From an uncultured Clostridia bacterium (GTDB lineage Bacteria; Bacillota; Clostridia; Oscillospirales; Acutalibacteraceae), in contig CAKMIX010000020.1 in the NCBI GenBank assembly GCA_927362715.1, positions 1-52,972 on the forward strand: DNA of 52,972 nucleotides. Reading direction: 5' to 3'. A program made the position numbers and the translations under genes. This document shows, piece by piece, positions 15,217 to 25,496 of the stretch (its first letter is position 1; each line of letters opens with the position of its first letter). The notes below the pieces were generated by a model, which searched no databases, was not told where the DNA came from, and saw nothing but the letters and a program-made list of their open reading frames with translations.

Positions 15217-16962
15217 CTACGGTTGCGGTCTGCGCAGCTTGATATGCACCTCTCGAAGCTGCTGCTCGGACACGGTGTTCGGCGCGCCCAAAAGCAGGTC
15301 CTGCGCGTTGGAGTTCATCGGGAACGCGATGACCTCGCGGATGTTTTCCTCATCCTTCAAGAGCATGAGCATCCGGTCCACGCCCGGCGCCATGCCCGCG
15401 TGCGGCGGCGCGCCGTAGTGGAACGCGCGGAATAGCGCCCCGAAGCGTTTTTCGACCTCTTCGGCCGTATAGCCTGCGAGCTCGAACGCTTTGATCATCA
15501 CATCCGGGCGGTGATTTCGCACCGCGCCGGAGGAAAGCTCCACGCCGTTGCACACGACATCGTACTGGTACGCCTTGATCGTCAGCGGGTCTTTTGTTTC
15601 GAGCGCCTCCAGCTCCCCTTGCGGCATGGAGAACGGGTTGTGCGTAAAGTCGAGCTTGCCTTCCTCATTTTTCTCGTACATCGGGAAATCCGTGATGAAG
15701 CACAGCTCGAAGCGGTCTTTGTCAATAAGCCCCAGTCGTTCGCCGAGGGCGGTGCGGATCTGCCCCGCGAGCAGGTCGACGGCTTTGGGCGCGTCGCTGA
15801 TGAAGAACAGCGTATCGTCCGTTTTCAAAGAAAGGTCTTCTTTAAGCTTCGCCTGCTTTTCGTCGGAGAGGAATTTCGCGATCGGTCCTTTGTACGAGCC
15901 GTCCTCGAGCACGGTCAGGTAGCCGAGGCCCTTCATGCCGATGGACTCGGCGAATTTCAGCATTTTCTCAAAGAACGACTTGCTCTGCTTGCCCGCCGGG
16001 GCGACGATGCCGCGCACGGGGCGGCCCTTGAAGGGCTTGAAGTCCACATCCGCGAAAAAGTCGGTCAGATCGGCGATGACCAGCGGGTTGCGCAGATCGG
16101 GCTTATCCGTGCCGTATTGAAGCATTGCTTCCTCGAACGGGATGCGCCGGAAAGGTGCGGGCGAAACAGGTCTGCCGTTCCCGAATTTCGCGAAGGTGTC
16201 GTACAGCACCTCCTCGGCGACGGCGAACACGTCCTCCTGGGTCGCGAACGCCATTTCAAAGTCGAGCTGGTAAAACTCGCCGGGCGAACGGTCGGCGCGC
16301 GCGTCCTCGTCGCGGAAGCACGGCGCGATCTGGAAATATTTGTCGAAGCCCGACACCATCAAGAGCTGCTTGAACTGCTGGGGCGCCTGCGGCAGGGCGT
16401 AAAACTTGCCCTCATGTTTTCTGGAGGGGATGATGTAGTCGCGCGCGCCCTCCGGCGACGAGCAGGTTAAAATCGGGGTGTTGATCTCGGGGAAGCCGAG
16501 CGATTCCATCTTTTCGCGCAGGAAGCGCACGACCTCGCTTCTAAACAGGATATTGTCGTGCACTTTTTTATTGCGCAGGTCTAAAAAGCGGTACTGAAGC
16601 CGCACGTCCTCGCGCGTTTCGGTGGATTCCCCGATCTCAAACGGCAGCGTATTTTCGCATGCGCCGAGCACGGTGAGACTTTCCGCATGCACCTCAAGCT
16701 CGCCCGTGGGGATCTTCGGGTTGACGGTCTCGGGGTCGCGCTTGACGACCTTACCCGTTACCGAAACAACGCTTTCCTTGTGCAGGCGGGAAAGCATCTC
16801 CTCGTCGTGGACGACCGTCTGGGTGACGCCGTACTGGTCGCGCAGGTCGACGAACGCCACGCCGCCGTGGTCACGGATGGTATCCACCCACCCCGCAAGC
16901 GAGACCGTCTCGCCTAAATTTTCGAGCGTGAGCGCCCCGCAGTTGTGTGTTCTGTAAAGCAT
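15217..16962 (-). CDS. aspS: aspartate-tRNA ligase
   Basis: A 581-aa class II tRNA synthetase that charges tRNA-Asp. The N-terminal anticodon-binding domain starts MLYRTHNCG; motif 2 is [22 protein letters not shown] and motif 3 [14 protein letters not shown] near the C-terminus, with the bacterial insertion domain between. The FYQLDFEM variant replaces the more usual FTQID. The frame is open 100 codons further upstream but only ATG 16962 makes sense: GGAAGGAA lies about 12 bases upstream and the canonical N-terminus begins there. Whether it is discriminating or also charges tRNA-Asn cannot be told. Confidence 0.96.
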   Translation of the reverse strand: MLYRTHNCGALTLENLGETVSLAGWVDTIRDHGGVAFVDLRDQYGVTQTVVHDEEMLSRLHKESVVSVTGKVVKRDPETVNPKIPTGELEVHAESLTVLGACENTLPFEIGESTETREDVRLQYRFLDLRNKKVHDNILFRSEVVRFLREKMESLGFPEINTPILTCSSPEGARDYIIPSRKHEGKFYALPQAPQQFKQLLMVSGFDKYFQIAPCFRDEDARADRSPGEFYQLDFEMAFATQEDVFAVAEEVLYDTFAKFGNGRPVSPAPFRRIPFEEAMLQYGTDKPDLRNPLVIADLTDFFADVDFKPFKGRPVRGIVAPAGKQSKSFFEKMLKFAESIGMKGLGYLTVLEDGSYKGPIAKFLSDEKQAKLKEDLSLKTDDTLFFISDAPKAVDLLAGQIRTALGERLGLIDKDRFELCFITDFPMYEKNEEGKLDFTHNPFSMPQGELEALETKDPLTIKAYQYDVVCNGVELSSGAVRNHRPDVMIKAFELAGYTAEEVEKRFGALFRAFHYGAPPHAGMAPGVDRMLMLLKDEENIREVIAFPMNSNAQDLLLGAPNTVSEQQLREVHIKLRRPQP

Positions 16963-17016
16963 ATGCCGCGTACATTCCTTCCGGTAAATAATGTCAAACT
17001 TTAATATGGTTAAAAA

Positions 17017-17045
17017 AGTATAGCACAAAAGAAGCGTGATTTCCA
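17017..17045 (-). promoter_or_regulatory. possible aspS promoter
   Basis: On the minus strand TGGAAA (17045-17040) and TATACT (17022-17017) are 17 bases apart, about 55 bases before the aspS start. The -10 is good, the -35 moderate. Confidence 0.4.
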
Positions 17046-17065
17046 CTCTAATTTGTAAAAAAACA

Positions 17066-17094
17066 TTGTGCTTTACGCCGCTTTCGTGTAAAAT
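17066..17094 (+). promoter_or_regulatory. possible promoter of the LCP gene
   Basis: TTGTGC (17066-17071) and TAAAAT (17089-17094) with a 17-base spacer, divergent from aspS and 40 bases before the TTG start. The -35 is weak. Confidence 0.35.
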
Positions 17095-17134
17095 AGAAGG
17101 CGTTCGACCAGGATTTTTGCGGAGGTGCTTTCCA

Positions 17135-18532
17135 TTGGAGCAGGATAAACGGAAAAACAACGGCGATTTTGACGAGTTTGAAGATATATTCAGCGCTTCC
17201 GGCGCAGACGATTTCGAGGACATTTTCAGCGACAGCAAGGACGACGTGCACACGGCAAACACGGACGCGGACGAGTTTGAGGATATTTTCAGCGGGCGGC
17301 ACGACGAGGACGACGCGCCTGCCGCAAACGACCCCTACGCCGGGTTCTTTAACGACGACGCGGGGTTTTCGGGCAATATGCAGGAGCCCGCATCTTTTCA
17401 CCACGCGGTGAACACGAACCCGGAGCAAAAGCCTTACAGCTACCATTACTCCGACCGTGACGCGAAGCGCACCCGCGCGCGCAACGGCGACGAGATCTAT
17501 TCGGGGCGCGAGGCGGCGGACAAGCCCGCGCGCCAAAAGCCGAAGCATCTCGCGCGCAAGATCGTTGCCATCGTGCTTTGCGCGGTGCTCGTCTTCCTGA
17601 TTGCCGCCTTCGGCTACGGCTATTCCCGCGTGCAGCGCATTTTGGACGCGGTCAATTATGTGCCGCTTGGCACAAACGAATACATCGCTTCGTCAGAGCT
17701 GAGAAGTTCCGACACGGTGCAGAACATCCTGTTTGTCGGCGTGGACGCGCGCGAGGGCGAGGACGCCCAGAAAACGCGCTCGGACACGATGATGCTCGTT
17801 TCCATCGACACCCAAAATGAGCAGATCAAGCTGACCTCGTTTTTGCGCGACATGTATATTGAGATCCCGGGGTATCGCTCAGACAAGCTCAACGCCGCGC
17901 ACAGCCACGGCGGCACACAGCTGCTCGTGGACACGCTGGAATATAATTTCAAGGTCGATATCGACAACTATATGCTCGTGAGCTTCGACATGTTCACCTC
18001 CATCATCGATGCGCTCGGCGGCGTGGATGTGGAGATCACCGCGCGCGAGGCGGAATACATCAACAGCGGCGACCATATGGACGAATCCGCAGCCGCCGCA
18101 TTTGCGGGTATCGAGCTTTCGGCGGGCGAGGTGCACTTTTCAGGCGCGCAGGCGCTCTGGTACAGCCGCATCCGCTATCTGGACAGCGACTTTTACCGCA
18201 CCGCGCGCCAGCGCAAGGTCATTTCCGCCGTCGTGCGCAAAGCGGCGACGACCTCGCCGTTCACGCTTTTAGACATGCTTGAGGACGTGATGCCCATGGT
18301 GCAGACGGATCTGACAACGGACGAGCTGACCGATCTCGGGCTGCACGCGCTTTCTTACCTCGGCTACGACATCGCACAGCTGCAGATCCCCGCCGACGGC
18401 ACGTATGAGAGCGCGCGGCGGCGCTCACAGTCCGTTTTGATCCCGGACATGGACGAAAACACACGGCTGTTCCAGGAATTTGTCTTCAATCGCGCCGAGA
18501 TCGAGGAAGCGACGACGGAAGCGGAGGGATAA
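17135..18532 (+). CDS. LytR-CpsA-Psr (LCP) family cell-wall ligase
   Basis: A 465-aa protein starting at TTG 17135, chosen because GGAGGTG (17121-17127) is correctly spaced and no ATG is available. Residues 1-140 are an acidic, low-complexity cytoplasmic region with FEDIFS three times (15-20, 27-32, 48-53). One membrane segment follows at about 143-163, then an extracellular LCP domain with [20 protein letters not shown] and [13 protein letters not shown] enzymes move undecaprenyl-linked polymers (teichoic acids, capsule) to peptidoglycan. The long acidic N-terminus is unusual; the domain call is firm. Confidence 0.9.
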   Translation: MEQDKRKNNGDFDEFEDIFSASGADDFEDIFSDSKDDVHTANTDADEFEDIFSGRHDEDDAPAANDPYAGFFNDDAGFSGNMQEPASFHHAVNTNPEQKPYSYHYSDRDAKRTRARNGDEIYSGREAADKPARQKPKHLARKIVAIVLCAVLVFLIAAFGYGYSRVQRILDAVNYVPLGTNEYIASSELRSSDTVQNILFVGVDAREGEDAQKTRSDTMMLVSIDTQNEQIKLTSFLRDMYIEIPGYRSDKLNAAHSHGGTQLLVDTLEYNFKVDIDNYMLVSFDMFTSIIDALGGVDVEITAREAEYINSGDHMDESAAAAFAGIELSAGEVHFSGAQALWYSRIRYLDSDFYRTARQRKVISAVVRKAATTSPFTLLDMLEDVMPMVQTDLTTDELTDLGLHALSYLGYDIAQLQIPADGTYESARRRSQSVLIPDMDENTRLFQEFVFNRAEIEEATTEAEG

Positions 18533-18577
18533 GCGCGTAACGGTCAAAATTATTTTCCAAAACCGCACGAAAACCCG

Positions 18578-18607
18578 TTGAAATGTGCGTTGGGGATATG
18601 CTACAAT
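18578..18607 (+). promoter_or_regulatory. sigma-A promoter of the GH51 gene
   Basis: TTGAAA (18578-18583), an 18-base spacer and TACAAT (18602-18607), about 40 bases before ATG 18646. Both hexamers match the consensus at five of six positions. Confidence 0.6.
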
Positions 18608-18609
18608 AG

Positions 18610-20151
<1,542 letters not shown>

Positions 20152-20213
20152 AAGGCATGGCTTGCCGCGCGAACGCGGCGCATACGACAGACAAAACGAC
20201 AAGGAGGATCCCT

Positions 20214-21008
20214 ATGGCAGCAAGATGCCCGAACTGCGGCAGAAAACTGAAATGGTACGAGGTGCGTGCCGAATGCAAGGGGTGCGGGGCAAACATCCCG
20301 AACTTCAACTGGGAGGCGCGCTTGGAAGCGGACGCCGACGCGGCGGAGACCGCGTTTGCACGGCTGCACTACCGGCTCGATAACTTCAAAAGCGGCACGG
20401 TCGGCTCGCCGCTGCGCATCGTGCGGCTCGTGGTGACGCTGCTGCCGCTGGTTGGCTTGGTCGTCCCGCTGTTAAACGCGACGCTGTCGTTCCCGTTTTA
20501 TGAGAGCACACAGTCCATTTCGTTTTTGACCTTTGTGCTCGACTATCTGACAAAATATGACCTCGGCTCGGTATTCGCGCTGATGTCCGGCGAGATTTTG
20601 GGCGGGCTGTTCACGAGCCTTGTGCTCGCTGCGATCTTTGCGCTCCTTGCCGTCGCCGCCGGCGTCATCAATTTCTTTGCGGTGCTGCTGGGCGCGATCA
20701 ATTTAAATTGGCTCATCAATGTGATCCTGAATGTCATCAGCCTCGTAAGCTGGGGGCTTTCGGCGCTGTTTTTGCAGCAGTTCACCACCGCCGCAGGCGA
20801 GACGACCATCGGGCTGTTTTCGGGCACGGTGTCGCCGTGGTACCTGTTGGGGATCGGGCTGTTCCTTTTGGATCTGGTCATCGACATCGCCGCCGGGCTC
20901 GGGCTTCGCAAGCAGAAAAAGATGCAGCCCACCATTGACCAGGCGGTCGAACAGGAGCTCAAAGAGCTGCGCGAACGCGAGCTGGAGCAGGCCACCGAGA
21001 TCGCGTAA
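20214..21008 (+). CDS. zinc-ribbon multi-pass membrane protein
   Basis: A 264-aa protein with AAGGAGG before ATG 20214. An N-terminal zinc ribbon (CPNCGRKL at residues 5-12 and CKGCG about 14 residues later) is followed by roughly four hydrophobic segments, the first in VVTLLPLVGLVVPLL, and a charged C-terminal helix (ELKELRERELEQ). No family name recognised; this zinc ribbon plus membrane layout recurs several times in the window. Function unknown. Confidence 0.75.
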   Translation: MAARCPNCGRKLKWYEVRAECKGCGANIPNFNWEARLEADADAAETAFARLHYRLDNFKSGTVGSPLRIVRLVVTLLPLVGLVVPLLNATLSFPFYESTQSISFLTFVLDYLTKYDLGSVFALMSGEILGGLFTSLVLAAIFALLAVAAGVINFFAVLLGAINLNWLINVILNVISLVSWGLSALFLQQFTTAAGETTIGLFSGTVSPWYLLGIGLFLLDLVIDIAAGLGLRKQKKMQPTIDQAVEQELKELRERELEQATEIA

Positions 21009-21035
21009 GGCGCACGAAAAACAATACACAAAAAG

Positions 21036-21073
21036 AAGGGACGGCAACCGTTTGGCTGCCGTCCTTTGTTTTT
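21036..21073 (+). terminator. rho-independent terminator
   Basis: AAGGGACGGCA (21036-21046) pairs with TGCCGTCCTTT (21057-21067), followed by G and six T. It ends the GH51/zinc-ribbon transcription unit. Confidence 0.85.
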
Positions 21074-21080
21074 TGCTGTC

Positions 21081-21322
21081 GTAGGGACAGCCCTTGCGGC
21101 TGTCCGTTTAGATTTCAGACGTTAGACGTGGTACGGGGAGGGTTGCACAAAGCTGCGGCTTCGCTGTAAACCAAAGGTCTGCTCCCGTAGAGGCGGGGCT
21201 CCGCTCAGATGTCAGACATTAGAAATCAGATGCGGTGCAGGCGGGATTCTCGCATTACTGCGGCTGCATAGAACAATAAAGTCTGTAGCGGTAGAGGCGG
21301 GACTTAAGTGCCCGCCTGCGGA
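21081..21322. repeat. composite repeat arms
   Basis: Three partial arms in series: a perfect hairpin GGACAGCC/GGCTGTCC (21085-21105), then two TTAGA/TCAGA blocks (about 21113-21130 and 21208-21235), each leading through a degenerate CTGCGGCT core to GTAGAGGCGGG (21188-21198 and 21291-21301). No gene. Confidence 0.7.
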
Positions 21323-21612
21323 CAGAGATCAGAATATAGATGTTAGATGTCAGAGGCGATATGGGCGGCTTTTCCGCAAGGGTATGGCTACATAGCGAGT
21401 GGGAACTTCGCAGTCGTAGGGGCGGGTCTCTGCGCCCGCCCGCATGAAAGTTGGATTTTGTGGTTTGCTTTGGCGAAAAACAGAATCACGGTTTTTATAA
21501 CAGACATAGCTTCTTTTCTTTCCGTACTCTGCTCGGGCGGGCGCGGAGACCCGCCCCTACGACTGCAAGGATTACCTTTTCAGCACAGTCGCGGCAATGC
21601 GTAAAACTCGCC
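21323..21612. mobile_element. MITE-like composite palindrome, copy A
   Basis: A head-to-head palindrome. The left block 21411-21442 and right block 21534-21565 are 32 bases each and are reverse complements with one mismatch; each starts or ends in GTAGGGGCGGG/CCCGCCCCTAC. Outside the left block a TTAGA-rich stretch is seen. Between the blocks is a 91-base spacer with GGCGAAAAACAGAATCACGG. The right arm continues TTTTCAGCACAGTCGCGGCA and abuts the 3' end of the nucleoside hydrolase gene. It encodes no transposase. Spacer and arms match copy B at 50.5 kb. Confidence 0.75.
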
Positions 21613-21629
21613 GCATCGCTTTCTGCGCT

Positions 21630-22589
21630 CTACTTTCCGGATGCCGAACTTTGTACCCTAACGTCGGGTGCGTTTTGCAGCGAGTGCATGACCATGTCCC
21701 AAAAACGGGGACGGTCCACCGCGACGGCGACGCGCGCATTCGGGCTTTCGCTTTTGAAATCGGCGATCGAGCGCCCGCGGCAAAGCCCCGTGCTGCAATC
21801 GATTTGCACCTTTGCTTTTCGCATTTCGAGCACGCGCTCGTCCGTTAAGAATGCCGCCGCAAGCGAATCGTGCATGGCGACGATGCGAAAGCCCAGATCA
21901 TTGACGCAGTAGATGTTTCGGTAGAATTCCAAAAGCTCGCTGTACACCTTTCGGCTGTCGCCCACCGTGCGGGCGATGTCGTCGAATTCTTCGTCGGAGA
22001 TCCCCGTCTGCATGGTGACGTTCAAGCCCACCATGTCGATGGGCACGCCTGAGGCGAACACGATCTCGGCCGCGTGGGGATCGACATAAAAATTGAATTC
22101 TCCGTATGCCCCGCGGTTGCCCCACTCCGTCGCGCCGCCCATGAGAACGATGCGCCGCAGCTTCTGCGGCAGGTCGGGATAGCGCAGAAAGGCAACGGCA
22201 AGGTTTGTCAGCGGGCCGATGGCGAGAATTTCCAGCTCGCCGTCAAGTGCTGTTGCCTCTTCATAGATAAAATCCCAAGCAAGGCGCTTGTCCGCGTCCT
22301 TTTGCGGTGCAGGCAGCGGGAAATTACCGAGCCCCGTGTCGCCGTGCACCTGCGAGGCGGTGATCTGGGGGATGAGCAGCGGGCGATCCGCACCGAGGCT
22401 CACCGGGCAGTCCCAGCCGAGCAGCTGCGCGATGCCGCGCGCATTGTTTGCGATTTTTTCCATGACCTGATTGCCCGCCACCGCCGTCACGCCGCGCAGC
22501 TCGAGGTTTTGAGCGTCTGCGGCGAGCAGCATGGCAAAGAAATCGTCGATGCCGGGGTCTGTATCCAAAATGATCTTATGCTTTGTCAT
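21630..22589 (-). CDS. inosine-uridine preferring nucleoside hydrolase
   Basis: A 319-aa enzyme that cleaves the N-glycosidic bond of nucleosides to give base and ribose. The calcium-binding signature DTDPGIDD is at residues 9-16, and the C-terminal ligand aspartate is D241 in MHDSLA, close to D242 of the Crithidia enzyme. ATG 22589 follows GGGAGGG; the longer frame starting at 22625 is less likely. It is the last gene of the operon and overlaps the degenerate homologue by 14 bases. Base preference cannot be told. Confidence 0.92.
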   Translation of the reverse strand: MTKHKIILDTDPGIDDFFAMLLAADAQNLELRGVTAVAGNQVMEKIANNARGIAQLLGWDCPVSLGADRPLLIPQITASQVHGDTGLGNFPLPAPQKDADKRLAWDFIYEEATALDGELEILAIGPLTNLAVAFLRYPDLPQKLRRIVLMGGATEWGNRGAYGEFNFYVDPHAAEIVFASGVPIDMVGLNVTMQTGISDEEFDDIARTVGDSRKVYSELLEFYRNIYCVNDLGFRIVAMHDSLAAAFLTDERVLEMRKAKVQIDCSTGLCRGRSIADFKSESPNARVAVAVDRPRFWDMVMHSLQNAPDVRVQSSASGK

Positions 22590-23412
22590 CCGAGATCCCT
22601 CCCTGCTGCCAAACGCGGCTCGCACGGCGTGCCAAAGCGGAAAACGCGGCTTCGTCGAGCGCGGTCACAAAGGTGTGCAAAGGCTGTGTTTTGTCGCGGC
22701 AAAGCACATCGCAGACCGTGCACCCGCGAGAAGGGGCGCTTTCCAGTTCCACACGCACTCGATATTGCGCACAGGTTGCCGCTTGCGGCTGTTTCAGGGA
22801 AAGCAAAAGCCCAAGTCCCGCTGCGTCTGTTTGCTCCGTCTGCGCTGCATGGGGCAACAGGTCGGGGAAAAGCTCTGCCGGCACACAGCACTGCTTTGCT
22901 GTTTCCAGCGGCAGCAGCGTTACGTTTTTCGCCCTTGCAAGTACAATTTCGGCGGCTTCGGGATCCGCGTAGATGTTTGCTTCCGCCGTCGGCGTGCTGT
23001 CGCCGCCGTAGATCGAGCCGCCAAGCACCGCCACGTCGGAAAGCTTTGCGGCGCGCTCGGGGTCGGAAAGGAAGAAGATTGCGGGCAGCGTCAGCCGCGC
23101 CGTGGAAAGAAGCGCCGCGCCTCGATTGGCCGCTGCGGCAAACCACGAAAGCGCACGCGAGAGGCTTTGGGCCTCCCCGGCGGCAGCCTTACCGCCGCCG
23201 GGAACGAAAAAGGAGCGCAGAGGCGGGACGTTCACTTGCAGCCACGGAACCTCGCCGCCGAAAAGCTCTGCCGCTTTTCCCGGGAAATCCACGCGGGTCC
23301 TCTCCCCCGGAGTCTGCACGATGCAGTGTATATCCGCATCGGACGCGCGCAGCGCAGCAAGGGTGATCAGATCCGCCGTACTGCCGCTGCAGGAAAACAG
23401 GATGGGTCGCAA
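22576..23412 (-). CDS. degenerate nucleoside-hydrolase homologue
   Basis: A 278-aa protein with the nucleoside-hydrolase fold signs in the middle (VAVLGGSIYGGDSTPTAEAN, then YADPEAAEIVLARAKNVTLL-type sequence, the counterpart of the GGA...N.TP.AEFN..DPEAA block). The N-terminal DxDPGxDD is replaced by CSGSTADL (8-15), and the MHDxLA aspartate block is missing; that region is cysteine-rich (CTVCDVLC). It therefore should not bind calcium or hydrolyse nucleosides in the usual way. The frame is intact, so it may be a partner or regulator of the active enzyme encoded directly after it. Confidence 0.75.
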   Translation of the reverse strand: MRPILFSCSGSTADLITLAALRASDADIHCIVQTPGERTRVDFPGKAAELFGGEVPWLQVNVPPLRSFFVPGGGKAAAGEAQSLSRALSWFAAAANRGAALLSTARLTLPAIFFLSDPERAAKLSDVAVLGGSIYGGDSTPTAEANIYADPEAAEIVLARAKNVTLLPLETAKQCCVPAELFPDLLPHAAQTEQTDAAGLGLLLSLKQPQAATCAQYRVRVELESAPSRGCTVCDVLCRDKTQPLHTFVTALDEAAFSALARRASRVWQQGGISDDKA

Positions 23413-23442
23413 AACGCCCGCCTCCTTTCAGAGTATGCGGCT

Positions 23443-24549
23443 TCAGCTCGCCGCGTCGATATAGTCTTTCACTTCCTGCGTGTCTCTGCCGAGCGCCGTG
23501 GGAACTTCGATCTCGCCGGAGATGATCTTCTGCTCGATCTCGTCGATCTGTGCGCGCTGTTCCTCGGTCAGGATCGCTTCGTAGTATTCGTTTTCGGCAA
23601 GGCCTACGGATTCATCCGCCAAACCGAACGAACCGGTCGTGCCCCATTGGAGCGTGCCCTCCATGCTCGCGGTCACCGCCCGCAGCAGGGACTGGTCTAC
23701 GCGCTTTAAAATAGAGGTGATGATGCATTCCGCTTTCGCGTCATCCACACCCTTGAAGGACATCGCCTGGTCGGAGTCGCCGCCGAGCGCATACACGCCC
23801 TGCTCGGCCGCCGCTTCGATAGAGCCCAAGCCCGCCTGGCCCGCGCAGCCGTAAACCACGTCGGCATTCTGGTTGTTGATCTGCGAAAGGGTGATCTCCT
23901 TTGCCTTGACCGCGTCGTCAAAGTTGCCGATATAGGCGGTGGCAAAGCGCATTTCAGGCTTGACGTACTGTGCGCCGGCGATCAGCCCTACCAAGAAGTC
24001 GTTGATCGTAACGTTGTCCATGCCGCCGACAAAGCCGAACACATTGGTCTTGGAGACGAGCGCGGACGCTGCCCCGGCTAAGAACGAGGCTTCGTTTTGC
24101 TTGTAGGTGATGGAGTACACGTTCGAGTAGTCGCCGCTGGAATAATCGACCTCGGCATCATACACGATGTATTTCTTGTCGGGGTAGTCGGGCGCGACTT
24201 CGATGACGCGGTCGACCATCTGCCATGTGCCGCTGATGATGATGTCGGTGTCTGCGTCCTCGGAGAACTCGATGAGCGCGGGCGTCCATTTGGTCGCGTC
24301 GTAGGTCATTTCGACCGTCTGGGTCTCGACCCGGTCGCCGTACTTCTCCTTGATCAGATCCATGCCGTTCTGGGCGGAATCGAAGAAGGATTTGTCGCCG
24401 AGGGTGCCGTTGATGAGCAGCACGATCTTGACCGGATCGCCGCTTGTGCCCGCATTCGACGGGTCAGTGTTCGCATCATCCGTTCCGCAGCCGGCAAATA
24501 CCAGCAGGATCAGGCACGCCGCCATCAGGATTGCCAATACTTTTTTCAT
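23443..24549 (-). CDS. BMP-family ABC substrate-binding lipoprotein
   Basis: A 368-aa lipoprotein with signal LLVFAGC and lipobox Cys21, followed by a Ser/Thr/Asp-rich linker and a BMP/PnrA domain (INGTLGDKSFFDSA, then VFGFVGGMDN and ADVVYGCAGQAGLG). BMP proteins such as PnrA of Treponema and NupN-type proteins bind purine or pyrimidine nucleosides, which fits the hydrolase in the operon. ATG 24549 overlaps the permease stop (ATGA). The binding-pocket residues cannot be assigned by eye, so the exact ligand is open. Confidence 0.9.
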   Translation of the reverse strand: MKKVLAILMAACLILLVFAGCGTDDANTDPSNAGTSGDPVKIVLLINGTLGDKSFFDSAQNGMDLIKEKYGDRVETQTVEMTYDATKWTPALIEFSEDADTDIIISGTWQMVDRVIEVAPDYPDKKYIVYDAEVDYSSGDYSNVYSITYKQNEASFLAGAASALVSKTNVFGFVGGMDNVTINDFLVGLIAGAQYVKPEMRFATAYIGNFDDAVKAKEITLSQINNQNADVVYGCAGQAGLGSIEAAAEQGVYALGGDSDQAMSFKGVDDAKAECIITSILKRVDQSLLRAVTASMEGTLQWGTTGSFGLADESVGLAENEYYEAILTEEQRAQIDEIEQKIISGEIEVPTALGRDTQEVKDYIDAAS

Positions 24550-25496
24550 TGTGAACCTCTCTTTCTTCTTTTGTGCTTACGCACGGTTTTTTTGGATCTT
24601 TTCCGCAGCGCCGCGTACAGGACGAGCCCTAATACGGTGGCGACATAAGGAACCATTTGAACGAATTGGGGCGGCAGGCCCACCCCCTGCAGCGAGACGG
24701 ACAGCGCTTCCGCACAGCCGAAGACCAGCGACGCGAAAAACGTCCCGACGGCGCTGCCGTTGCCGAGCGCCTGCGCGGCGAGCGCGATATAGCCGCGCCC
24801 TGCCGTCATGTTTTTGGAGAAGTACGTGAGCATGCCCATGGAAAGGAACATCCCGCCGAACGAGGCGAGCGCGCCGCTTAACAGCAGTGCCCCGTAGCGC
24901 ACGCGCCGTACATGGATGCCGACGCTCCCCGCCGCGTGGTCGTTTTCACCGACGGCGCGGATGCGCAGCCCCGGCTTGCTTTTTTCGAGGAAGAACCACA
25001 CCGCCACGACCGCGATAAGGGACAGGTACGTCAGCAGGTTGTGCCCCGAAAGGATGTCGCCGAGCACGGGAATGTCCTTGATAAGCGGGATCTCCAGCGT
25101 CGGGAACACGAGGCTGGATAACGATGTAGACACGCTTTTGTCGCCGCAGATCGAATACAGGATAAAGACCGTGCCGCCTGTGGCGACCAGGTTCATCGCA
25201 ACGCCCGTCAGCACGATGTCCGCCTTCATCTGCAGGGAGAAATACGCCATGATGAGCGCGATGAACATCCCCGTGACAAGCCCGCACAGCATGCCGACCA
25301 AAAGGCTTCCGCTGTACGCGCTGCCGAGCACGCCCGTGAGCGCGGAAAAGAGCATGATGCCCTCCAAACCGATGTTGATGACGCCCGCGCGGTCGGCAAC
25401 GAGGCTGCCGAGCGCCGCAAACAGGACCGGCGTGGTCAGCCGCAGCGCCGAATAAACGAAATCGACGGAAAATATGGACCGCAGAATATCAGGCAT
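24546..25496 (-). CDS. ABC transporter permease (BMP/nucleoside type), second
   Basis: A 316-aa permease of the BPD_transp_2 family. MPDILRSIFSVDFVYSALRL opens it and GVINIGLEGIMLFSAL is the classic conserved block of these permeases; about eight to ten hydrophobic segments follow, then a basic C-terminus (KKTVRKHKRRKR). ATG 25496 is chosen over the longer frame because AAGGAGG precedes it. It overlaps the first permease by 8 bases and the BMP gene by 4. Counterpart of YufQ/NupQ in Bacillus. Confidence 0.9.
   Translation of the reverse strand: MPDILRSIFSVDFVYSALRLTTPVLFAALGSLVADRAGVINIGLEGIMLFSALTGVLGSAYSGSLLVGMLCGLVTGMFIALIMAYFSLQMKADIVLTGVAMNLVATGGTVFILYSICGDKSVSTSLSSLVFPTLEIPLIKDIPVLGDILSGHNLLTYLSLIAVVAVWFFLEKSKPGLRIRAVGENDHAAGSVGIHVRRVRYGALLLSGALASFGGMFLSMGMLTYFSKNMTAGRGYIALAAQALGNGSAVGTFFASLVFGCAEALSVSLQGVGLPPQFVQMVPYVATVLGLVLYAALRKRSKKTVRKHKRRKRGSQ

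Noticed and set aside
16963-17134. Possible T-box or other leader riboswitch before aspS
   Set aside because: The leader is too short and no specifier stem or TGGNACC-like T-box sequence is present.
17036-17134. Longer N-terminus for the LCP protein
   Set aside because: The extra codons cover the promoter region and lack a ribosome binding site, whereas TTG 17135 has GGAGGTG at proper spacing.
21347-21604. Open frame of 85 codons in repeat copy A, with a counterpart at 50390-50614 in copy B (both end in a similar QHSRGNA/QRSRGNA sequence)
   Set aside because: Both frames read straight through the inverted repeat and owe their similarity to the repeat itself; no ribosome binding site and codon use unlike genes.
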